Shown: positions 1 through 4,539 of the stretch, in pieces
Layout of the letters: each line of letters begins with the position of its first letter
Numbering within the stretch: the stretch's first letter is position 1
From: Candidatus Peribacteria bacterium
GTDB lineage: Bacteria; Patescibacteriota; Gracilibacteria; Peribacterales; Peribacteraceae
NCBI GenBank assembly: GCA_012515645.1
Contig: JAAYXY010000010.1
Span: 1-5,263 of the forward strand
Length of the DNA stretch: 5,263 bases
Reading direction: 5' to 3'
The notes under the pieces: generated by a model
The model's database searches: none
What the model saw: the letters and a program-made list of their open reading frames with translations, nothing else
Told to the model about the DNA's origin: nothing
Made by a program: the position numbers and the translations under genes

Positions 1-311
1 AAGGTGCATTTTTGCTCGCGGGCGGTTTTTTGCAGTGCTGCCATCAGCGCATGCCATGCTTCTGTTCGGGTACTGTCGATTCCTACGGGTCCGTAGGGAA
101 TTGCCAGATGTCTTCCTCTGCGTGCAGGTACGATAATTGCTTGGCAGATACCGATTAAGGTGTTTCCCTCGCGTATTTCCAGGCGCATTGGTTCTTGCCC
201 TGTGTCACGATATACCTCGCCCATGGTCCAGCTTTGGAGAAATGGCGAGAAGGTCTGCGTTGCCAAAAACGCATCCCAGGTTGCCTGATTTGATGCCATG
301 GCGATATTCAT
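1..311 (-). CDS. FemAB-family peptidoglycan bridge-type aminoacyl transferase (partial, C-terminus beyond the left edge)
   Basis: The minus-strand frame stays open from ATG at 311 to the left edge, giving 103 N-terminal residues. I translated it by hand. The pattern fits the first half of a FemA/FemX/FemB GNAT-like domain: W12-D-A-F, then F24-LQSW with a following G31-E-V-Y (the family's usual 'fLQS..w...k...G' opening), R43-L-E-I, I53-G-I-C-Q-A as a beta-strand pair, and a basic stretch leading into I71-P-Y-G-P-V-G, which matches the family's 'Y.P.GPv' signature. Known members move an amino acid from aminoacyl-tRNA onto the stem peptide of lipid II or a related precursor at the inner face of the membrane. 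The start is set by a 4-base ATGA overlap with the stop codon of the aminotransferase, which implies translational coupling. No Shine-Dalgarno sequence is visible. M5 (299) is an alternative start. The amino acid and acceptor cannot be told from this fragment. The family call is fairly sure; the exact role is not. Confidence 0.75.
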   Translation of the reverse strand, partial: MNIAMASNQATWDAFLATQTFSPFLQSWTMGEVYRDTGQEPMRLEIREGNTLIGICQAIIVPARRGRHLAIPYGPVGIDSTRTEAWHALMAALQKTAREQKCT

Positions 312-1549
312 GTGGTTTGGATCAAGGTATGAAGTGCTCCGGCAGTGCGTGCTGCTTCGGCAACGGTCATGGTAGGGTGTACAGGCAGTGAGAGTATTTG
401 TCTCGCGATTGTTTCTGCGTGTGGGCATCGCCCCGGTGTATAATCGATTGCTTGTTCGTTGACGCTGCGAGGATTAACCACGTGGTTGTTCCATCCGTCA
501 TCCAGGTATATGTGTTGTTTTTTGAGGGCGGCGCGGATGTGCTGTGCTCCCTCGAGAAGCAGTGGGTATTTTTGGAGAGCGGGTGCTGTATCGACGCCTC
601 GTACCACGGGCCACTGGTAGCGATGGGTCATGTCCGTGAAATATTGCGTAATCATGCGTCGGCGTTCGTTGAGCGCATGCAGAGATTCCAGTTGTTGCAA
701 TGCCAGTATTGCGCAGGCATTCGGCATTGCATGCAGTACGGCATCCATGCGCCCCATTTTTTCCTGTTGCTGCAGGATTGCCGGCAGCATACGGCATGCC
801 CTGAGGGCGCGAAGGTATCCCTTTCCTATACCGAGAGGCCATATGTTTTTTGCCAGCGCATAGCGCAGCGGGTAGCCGATGAGTTGCATTACCGTCCATC
901 GGCTGAGCGGCGCAGCGGTTTCTTCTAGTGCGCGCATGCGCTTGCCTATGAGCTGGTGGCGGCAGAGCACTGCACCGCCAGTGACGCCGGAGATTGCCTT
1001 ATCTCGCCCAAAACTGAGCAATACGGCATCACCGGCTGTGCCGATCCCTCCTCGCACTATGGTATCGGGCAGCACATGAGCACAGTCTTCTATGAGTGCT
1101 AGATTCTTTTCGTCGCAGATGATGCGTAAGGCGCTTATGTCTGCCGGGATGCCGAATGTGTGTTGGCAGATCACTGCCCGGGTGCGTGGCGTGATGGCTC
1201 GTCGCACTGCCACAGGGTCCAGTGAGAGTGTTTTTACCTGTATGTCGGCGTATATGGGAGTGCCGCCTGCAGCGAGAATGGCATTAGGAACGACGGCGCA
1301 GGTGTATCCCTGTATGATTACCTCGTCCCCTCCGCCGATTTCCATGGATCGCAGCAAGCCCAGGAGTCCTTCTCTTCCTGTTGCGAAGAGCGAGGCTTCC
1401 ATGCCGAATTTGCGTTCCAGCGCTTCACGGAACATCTCGTGTTCCGTTCCCTGCAGCCAGCGCCACGGTGCCCATTGCAGTAGGAATGCGTTGCGTATTT
1501 GTGCAGGTGTGGCGAGAGGCCCGAATGTATGGTGAATTGGTTTTTTCAT
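308..1549 (-). CDS. DegT/DnrJ/EryC1/StrS family PLP-dependent sugar aminotransferase
   Basis: This 413-residue protein has the landmarks of the DegT/DnrJ/EryC1/StrS (type I fold) aminotransferases, which usually turn a keto group on a nucleotide-linked sugar into an amine. Seen in order: G74-D-E-V-I and G81-Y-T-C, the family's 'GDEVI.p..T..a..nAi...Ga.PvfaDi' region, ending at Y100-A-D-I; I153-E-D-C-A-H, the counterpart of 'EDaAq', with D155 expected to contact the pyridine nitrogen; S179-F-G-R-D-K184, with K184 in the Schiff-base lysine position; T190-G-G-A-V; and L388-P-V-H-P near the end, matching the family's 'lPlhp.lt' close. Keeping the lysine argues against a ColD-type dehydratase, where it is His. 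Between about 220 and 262 there is a hydrophobic and basic stretch (Y226-P-L-R-Y, W237-P-L-G) that might touch the membrane. The ATG overlaps the TGA of the Mur ligase (ATGA), and the TGA overlaps the FemAB start. The sugar substrate is unknown. Confidence 0.9.
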   Translation of the reverse strand: MKKPIHHTFGPLATPAQIRNAFLLQWAPWRWLQGTEHEMFREALERKFGMEASLFATGREGLLGLLRSMEIGGGDEVIIQGYTCAVVPNAILAAGGTPIYADIQVKTLSLDPVAVRRAITPRTRAVICQHTFGIPADISALRIICDEKNLALIEDCAHVLPDTIVRGGIGTAGDAVLLSFGRDKAISGVTGGAVLCRHQLIGKRMRALEETAAPLSRWTVMQLIGYPLRYALAKNIWPLGIGKGYLRALRACRMLPAILQQQEKMGRMDAVLHAMPNACAILALQQLESLHALNERRRMITQYFTDMTHRYQWPVVRGVDTAPALQKYPLLLEGAQHIRAALKKQHIYLDDGWNNHVVNPRSVNEQAIDYTPGRCPHAETIARQILSLPVHPTMTVAEAARTAGALHTLIQTT

Positions 1550-3123
1550 GCAGGGGGAAGCATCTGTTCTATCGTACCAGCATTCATCCTTCCTACGCAG
1601 GCCAGTATGCTACCGCCTGCCACAGGCGGGATACGTTTACTCCATTGTTCAATGGGTGCACCATATCCTTTTTCAAAATCCTCTTTGCCGTTCGGATTTA
1701 CAAAAATCACTCTCTGGAACACGTTTGCAGCCAGTGAACCGAGTTGCATGTATACGCTAGACCGTTCTGCTCCCAGTTCGATGAGTCCACTCAGCAGAAG
1801 TGTCCGTTTGTCCGCTTGTTGTTGCTCTGCCCATGCTATGGCTGCTTCTGCGCTCGTAGGGCTTGCGTTATGTGTGTCATCCAGAACGGTGACGCCTCTT
1901 CGTTCTTCTATGCAAAATGTGTGCGTTGGTGCCTGTGCTGTATGCAGCCGTTGTGCGATGTGTTTGGGTTGCAATCCCAGGTGTCTTGCGACTGCAATGG
2001 CAAGTAGGATGTTGGTGACGTTGTGTGTTCCGTGGAGAGGGACTTCGTATACAGTTTCATGGTCACGGAACCGTATGCCGTTTATTGTTTCCTCGATATC
2101 GAATGCCTCTCTGTCTGCGTTGCCTCCTGTGCCTACTGTGACGACTGTACACGCTGCGTCATTTGCGAGTTTGGCACACATGGCACTGTCTGCGTTCAGG
2201 AATGCGTGACCGTGTGCCGGCAATGCGCGTACGAGTTCGCCTTTGGCTTTGCAGAGTGCTTCCTGTGAACCAAAGAGTGCAACGTGCTGTTTTCCTACAA
2301 AGGTGACTACTCCAATGGATGGTTTGGTGATGCGGCATAATGCATCAATTTCCCCCGTTCGGTACGCGCCCATTTCCACAATGAGCAGTGGCGGCGGTTC
2401 TGCCGTATAGGTGAGCAGGCTGATCATCCAGCGTGCGACGCCGATTTCCGTATTCATATGGACAGGTGTGGCTTTTGCACCTATGGGTTGCAGGATATGT
2501 GCAAGCAATTCTTTGGTTGTGGTTTTGCCGGCGCTTCCCGTGATGCCGATGACTGTCAGTTCCGGATGTGCGGCTCGCAGCGCAGCGGCGCGTCGCATGA
2601 TGCGCTGCTTCATGCCGGTATCTACCGGCCAGAAGAGTGCCAGGGTTCCTGCAAGTACTATGGGTTGCAGGAGCGGCAGGAGCGGCAGGAACAGATGCAG
2701 CGTCGCAGTTGTCTGCAGTGTGGTTGCAGCTATGGCATTGATTGCAAGTGCCATGCCTACCACGATGGCTGCTTTTCCAGTCCAAACAGGCATGTGCTGT
2801 TTTTTCAGCGCGAATTGTATGATGGTTAGTACGACGAATGCGGTTAGCGTTGCTGCGATGAGCAAGAATATTCCCACCCTGTTGCTTACCAACACCACCG
2901 CGTATGTAATGAACAGAATTGTACGCGGCAATCCTATGATTGCCCGCAGGCATCCTTCGTGGCGCATGTGTTCACGCAGGCGATCCAGTCGCCATTCTTT
3001 GATTTGCCATAATCGCGCAAAGGTGAGCAGAGGAGAGAGACTTGCTACCAGCGTCAGGCCTGTCAGGAATGGTATCCAAGGATTCATGGCTCTAGCGTAG
3101 CGATTTTTGCTTCCTGCGCCCAT
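1546..3123 (-). CDS. MurF-like Mur ligase with an N-terminal multi-pass membrane domain
   Basis: Residues from about 185 to the end form a Mur ligase core. Seen: the ATP-binding P-loop I195-T-G-S-A-G-K200-T-T-T followed by K204-E, V249-E-M-G-A-Y-R-T-G-E-I, G277-K-Q-H with F284-G-S and A293-K-G-E, H367-N-V-T-N, D415-D-T-H-N-A-S-P, and L444-S-G-L-I-E-L-G. The 'EMGA..GEI' and 'DD..NA.P' forms point to the MurF branch, which joins a dipeptide to the UDP-MurNAc peptide using ATP. Instead of the soluble UDP-binding N-domain, residues 15-166 hold four or five hydrophobic helices (about 15-38, 66-80, 83-105, 118-136, 142-165) followed by a basic patch (K172-Q-R-I-M-R-R), so the ATPase part should face the cytoplasm. 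Length is 525 residues against roughly 450 for classical MurF. The final 'KGSR'-like motif of MurF is degenerate (V510-G-R-M). The start is uncertain: ATG at 3087 (M13, just before the first helix) is equally possible, and neither site has a Shine-Dalgarno sequence. First gene of the operon. The Mur-ligase call is firm; the substrate is open. Confidence 0.88.
   Translation of the reverse strand: MGAGSKNRYARAMNPWIPFLTGLTLVASLSPLLTFARLWQIKEWRLDRLREHMRHEGCLRAIIGLPRTILFITYAVVLVSNRVGIFLLIAATLTAFVVLTIIQFALKKQHMPVWTGKAAIVVGMALAINAIAATTLQTTATLHLFLPLLPLLQPIVLAGTLALFWPVDTGMKQRIMRRAAALRAAHPELTVIGITGSAGKTTTKELLAHILQPIGAKATPVHMNTEIGVARWMISLLTYTAEPPPLLIVEMGAYRTGEIDALCRITKPSIGVVTFVGKQHVALFGSQEALCKAKGELVRALPAHGHAFLNADSAMCAKLANDAACTVVTVGTGGNADREAFDIEETINGIRFRDHETVYEVPLHGTHNVTNILLAIAVARHLGLQPKHIAQRLHTAQAPTHTFCIEERRGVTVLDDTHNASPTSAEAAIAWAEQQQADKRTLLLSGLIELGAERSSVYMQLGSLAANVFQRVIFVNPNGKEDFEKGYGAPIEQWSKRIPPVAGGSILACVGRMNAGTIEQMLPPA
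1613..1629. repeat. Perfect 7-bp inverted repeat inside the Mur ligase 3' end
   Basis: CCGCCTG, a 3-base loop, then CAGGCGG forms a strong GC hairpin. In the ligase frame it encodes the proline/glycine stretch P499-P-V-A-G-G just before the last beta-strand. It lies about 65 bases before the stop and has no T-tract on either strand, so it is not an intrinsic terminator. It could be a copy of a small dispersed palindromic element or chance. Confidence 0.5.
2668..2694. repeat. Three tandem 9-bp units in the last membrane helix of the Mur ligase
   Basis: CAGGAGCGG occurs twice in a row (2668-2676, 2677-2685), followed by a diverged third unit, CAGGAACAG (2686-2694). The 9-bp period keeps the frame and encodes repeated leucine/proline (L-P-L-L-P-L-L-Q-P, about residues 145-153) in the last predicted membrane segment. 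Gain or loss of a unit would change helix length by three residues without a frameshift. Confidence 0.5.
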
Positions 3124-3156
3124 TGCCAGGCGTGTCGCACTATGGCGCGTGATGCG

Positions 3157-3185
3157 TTGAAATCATAATAATAATGTGGTATTGT
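3157..3185 (+). promoter_or_regulatory. Predicted sigma70-type promoter for the small plus-strand gene
   Basis: TTGAAA (3157-3162, five of six consensus bases) is followed after exactly 17 bases by TATTGT (3180-3185, four of six, keeping the key T, A and final T). A TG dinucleotide at 3177-3178 gives an extended -10. Transcription would begin near 3192, so an ATG at 3174 would lie outside the transcript; this supports the start at 3210. Found by eye, not measured. Confidence 0.5.
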
Positions 3186-3190
3186 GTATG
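3162..3190 (-). promoter_or_regulatory. Weak candidate minus-strand promoter for the MurF-like/DegT/FemAB operon
   Basis: On the minus strand TATGAT (3167-3162, five of six for a -10) lies 17 bases from CATACA (3190-3185), a poor -35 match (three of six). Transcription would begin near 3155, leaving about 32 bases before the ATG at 3123. The site overlaps the plus-strand promoter, so the two polymerases would compete. The nearby ATAATAATAAT run provides several other -10-like hexamers, so the exact site is unsure. Confidence 0.28.
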
Positions 3191-3197
3191 TACATAC
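3186..3197. promoter_or_regulatory. 12-bp perfect palindrome between divergent genes (possible operator)
   Basis: GTATGTACATAC is a perfect 12-bp palindrome. It lies just after the plus-strand -10 and over the expected start of transcription, and it overlaps the candidate -35 of the opposite promoter. A dimeric repressor bound here could block both directions. No regulator gene is in the window, and a palindrome this long can occur by chance in AT-rich DNA. Confidence 0.35.
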
Positions 3198-3209
3198 CCA
3201 CATTCATCC

Positions 3210-3500
3210 ATGAGAAACTGCACATATCTTCCCAAGGATTTCAGTCTTGGCGTCCTGCTCGCTACGATGCTGACGATTGCGTACGCAGTTGTCATTCCGT
3301 CTCTCCGTGCGTTGCAGATCGCTCCTCATTCGTATTACCGGCTTATGCCGGTGGTGCGTAGTACGGACATTGATCGCGATGGTGTCCTCGATCTTTACGA
3401 TGTGACGCCTTACGGCACACGCATGCATGCTGAGGACGGGGAGGGTGTATTGGAAACAGCGAGCGGTGCCACTCTTGCATCGGATCCCGAGGAGGCATAA
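3210..3500 (+). CDS. Small membrane-anchored protein with one EF-hand-like (thrombospondin type 3-like) calcium loop
   Basis: The protein has 96 residues. A short polar start with K9 is followed by one hydrophobic segment (about 12-31, G-V-L-L-A-T-M-L-T-I-A-Y-A-V-V-I-P), which reads as a signal anchor. The rest should lie outside the cytoplasm. It contains D53-I-D55-R-D57-G58-V-L-D61-L-Y-D64, with acidic residues at loop positions 1, 3, 5, 9 and 12 and Gly at 6, as in EF-hand, dockerin and thrombospondin type 3 calcium loops; the following V-T-P-Y-G-T resembles the end of type 3 repeats. The tail is acidic and ends in E-E-A. I prefer ATG 3210 over 3174 because the predicted promoter overlaps 3174 and because the hydrophobic segment then sits near the N-terminus. 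It is the only plus-strand gene, divergent from the Mur ligase operon and convergent with the hydrolase. Its function is unknown; calcium binding at the cell surface is inference. Confidence 0.6.
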   Translation: MRNCTYLPKDFSLGVLLATMLTIAYAVVIPSLRALQIAPHSYYRLMPVVRSTDIDRDGVLDLYDVTPYGTRMHAEDGEGVLETASGATLASDPEEA

Positions 3501-3505
3501 CGGTG

Positions 3506-4276
3506 CTATGGCGTTTCTATGTCTCTCTGTATTATCTTTGCAATTTCCTGTGCGCGGTCTCTATGGACGCGGTGCCTGGTGTTTTGGTAGGTATGCAGTG
3601 TGCTTTGCGGGATGTTTTGCTGCATGAGTTCACCGTCCTGTAGTGGCGTCATCGTATCATCGATACCCCAGAATATGTCTGTAGGTACGGTGATATATGG
3701 CAGCAGGGGTCGCATATCTTCCCGCGATACATTGATGAGTGTTTGGCGCATGACTTTCGATGCTTGCTCATAATCATGGACGCGCAGCAGTTTATACAGC
3801 AGTTTTTTAGCTTGCGGTTTTACCGTGCGCAATCCCGGCAGCGAGAGCAGCGCGTTGCCGGTTTTTGCTGCGACCAGCCCCAGTGTGTGTCGCACATGTT
3901 TTGGCCGGCGGATGCCGGCCGCAGCGCAGAGGTAGAGGTGGCTGGGATTGGGAGTAGGGAGTGGGGAGTGGGGAGTGGGGGGGGGAACTACCAATGCAAT
4001 GGCGATGCGCCCGCCGTGGGAGTGGCCGAGCAATGCATAGGGTTCGTTGACGTTTTCCCGGATGTACTGTGTGACCCAGTCCGCGTAGTCGCCGACTGTC
4101 CACGGCTCGCCGGGCTCGGGCTCGTTGCCGAAGCCCGGCAGGTCAGGCGTGAATATTTTTAGCTCGGTTTTCTGGAGTGCTTCACGCAATTCCGTGAACG
4201 ATTCCTTGGAACCGCCCCAGCCATGTAGGCAGACGAGTGTGCTGAACATGGTGCGAGTATACATTTGTTCGATCAT
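3506..4276 (-). CDS. Alpha/beta-hydrolase fold protein (serine hydrolase)
   Basis: This 256-residue protein has a complete alpha/beta-hydrolase layout: H18-G-W-G-G-S oxyanion region after the first strand, D45-L-P-G-F-G, the nucleophile elbow G84-H-S86-H-G88, W203-G-I-D-D207-T-M-T-P for the acid, and R234-H235-R-V-H for the catalytic histidine. S86, D207 and H235 are the likely triad. It lacks a signal peptide, so it should be cytoplasmic. The substrate (ester, lactone, amide or other) cannot be told. After the nucleophile helix, residues 96-112 (V-V-P-P-P-T-P-H-S-P-L and on) are low-complexity and come from a DNA heptamer repeat; the family normally has a short 'P..v..lvl' turn there. The start is uncertain. 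ATG 4249 (M10, M-F-S-T-L) is a good alternative: a TATACT hexamer (4261-4256) lies six bases before it, which would suit a leaderless message. No Shine-Dalgarno sequence precedes either. It ends 5 bases from the stop of the convergent small gene. Confidence 0.88.
   Translation of the reverse strand: MIEQMYTRTMFSTLVCLHGWGGSKESFTELREALQKTELKIFTPDLPGFGNEPEPGEPWTVGDYADWVTQYIRENVNEPYALLGHSHGGRIAIALVVPPPTPHSPLPTPNPSHLYLCAAAGIRRPKHVRHTLGLVAAKTGNALLSLPGLRTVKPQAKKLLYKLLRVHDYEQASKVMRQTLINVSREDMRPLLPYITVPTDIFWGIDDTMTPLQDGELMQQNIPQSTLHTYQNTRHRVHRDRAQEIAKIIQRDIETP
3903..3920. repeat. Perfect 7-bp inverted repeat within the hydrolase gene
   Basis: GGCCGGC, GGAT loop, GCCGGCC forms a very stable GC hairpin. 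It encodes A-G-I-R-R-P (about residues 120-125), a segment that looks natural for this family after the strand L-Y-L-C-A-A, so selection on protein may explain it. It sits 23 bases from the G-rich repeat, which makes this part of the gene rich in DNA and RNA structure. Confidence 0.5.
3944..3985. repeat. Heptamer tandem repeat ending in a G9 run inside the hydrolase gene
   Basis: On the plus strand, GGGATT is followed by four heptamers: GGGAGTA (3950-3956) and three GGGAGTG (3957-3977), ending in nine consecutive G (3977-3985). The unit is seven bases, so gain or loss of one copy, or slippage in the G run, shifts the hydrolase frame just after the nucleophile. As present, the frame is intact across it. 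The regular GGG runs with 3-4 base loops also match the pattern for a G-quadruplex on the plus strand, which is the template strand of this gene. Similar GGGAGTG short tandem repeats are known as dispersed elements in cyanobacteria. Confidence 0.85.
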
Positions 4277-4312
4277 TTGCTACTCATGCGGTTACGCAGG
4301 ACGTGTTTCTTG

Positions 4313-4335
4313 CTGTTTTGTATCGCACAAAACAG
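4313..4335. promoter_or_regulatory. 9-bp inverted repeat in the spacer between tRNA-Met and the hydrolase
   Basis: CTGTTTTGT, the 5-base spacer ATCGC, then ACAAAACAG is a perfect dyad of 23 bp. It lies upstream of the hydrolase (37 bases before ATG 4276) and 73 bases past the tRNA end. No T-tract follows on the minus strand, so it is not a normal intrinsic terminator. A half-related hairpin (TTTTGT, CTT, ACAAAA; 4376-4390) lies nearby. It may be an operator or a processing/termination stem between tRNA and hydrolase. The rest of the 131-base spacer shows nothing else convincing. Confidence 0.4.
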
Positions 4336-4407
4336 TCAGCTATTGCCCGAGGTTTTTGGCGACCTAAAGGCGCCATTTTGTCTTACAAAACGTTGCAAGG
4401 CTACGGC

Positions 4408-4484
4408 TGGTGCCACGGGCTGGAATCGAACCAGCGACCCCGGGCTTATGAGTCCCGTGCTCTAACCAACTGAGCTACCGTGGC
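4408..4484 (-). tRNA. tRNA-Met(CAT), elongator type, with encoded CCA
   Basis: The minus strand folds into a full cloverleaf: acceptor GCCACGG/CCGTGGC, D-arm GCTC/GAGC, anticodon loop CTCATAA with CAT at 4450-4448, variable loop GGGTC, T-arm GCTGG/CCAGC around TTCGATT, discriminator A and genomic CCA (4410-4408). The G1-C72 pair and the lack of three G-C pairs next to the loop exclude the initiator. The A4-U69 pair argues against the lysidine-type tRNA-Ile(CAT), which uses C4-G69 and C5-G68, so elongator Met is preferred. Odd point: the last anticodon-stem pair is A31 (4453) against G39 (4445), a mismatch; the other four pairs are G-C. It lies 55 bases past the stop of the helical-protein gene, on the same strand. 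Confidence 0.95.
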
Positions 4485-4498
4485 CTGCTGATCCGCAG

Positions 4499-4525
4499 AT
4501 TATCAGAGTCATTCAGCGAAGCCAA
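4499..4525 (-). promoter_or_regulatory. Candidate promoter for tRNA-Met
   Basis: On the minus strand GATAAT (4504-4499, five of six for -10) lies 15 bases after TTGGCT (4525-4520, four of six for -35). Transcription would start near 4492, about eight bases before the mature tRNA end. The spacer is shorter than the usual 16-18, so read-through from the upstream gene is a real alternative. Confidence 0.3.
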
Positions 4526-4539
4526 TTGCTCGGTGTTTT

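Noticed and set aside
308..311. UGA read as glycine (genetic code 25)
   Set aside because: TGA ends both the aminotransferase and the Mur ligase within ATGA overlaps at natural family ends, and no gene contains in-frame TGA.
398..928. Plus-strand open frame of 176 codons opposite the aminotransferase
   Set aside because: It lies wholly antisense to a gene with clear family motifs, is rich in Cys and has no domain pattern; it is a shadow frame.
1499..2209. Long plus-strand open frame of 236 codons opposite the Mur ligase
   Set aside because: Composition (very rich in Ser, Cys, Met) and lack of any motif fit an antisense shadow of the ligase gene.
2411..3100. Plus-strand open frame of 229 codons opposite the membrane part of the ligase
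   Set aside because: Antisense to a stretch with convincing helices and conserved P-loop; nothing supports translation.
3174..3209. ATG at 3174 as start of the small plus-strand gene
   Set aside because: It overlaps the predicted -10 and adds a Cys-rich stretch before the signal anchor; 3210 fits better, though not proven.
3944..3985. Heptamer array as a CRISPR-like array
   Set aside because: Units are seven bases with no spacers between them; it is a microsatellite-type repeat inside a gene.
4353..4390. Hairpins GGCGACC-TAAA-GGCGCC and TTTTGT-CTT-ACAAAA as tRNA terminator
   Set aside because: On the minus strand the first is followed by A, not T, and the second is short and AT-only; neither works as a normal intrinsic terminator.
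4265..4465. Short plus-strand frame ending in G-W-N-R-T-S-D-P-G-L-M-S-P-V-L
   Set aside because: This peptide is the antisense of the tRNA-Met gene, a well-known false hypothetical protein.
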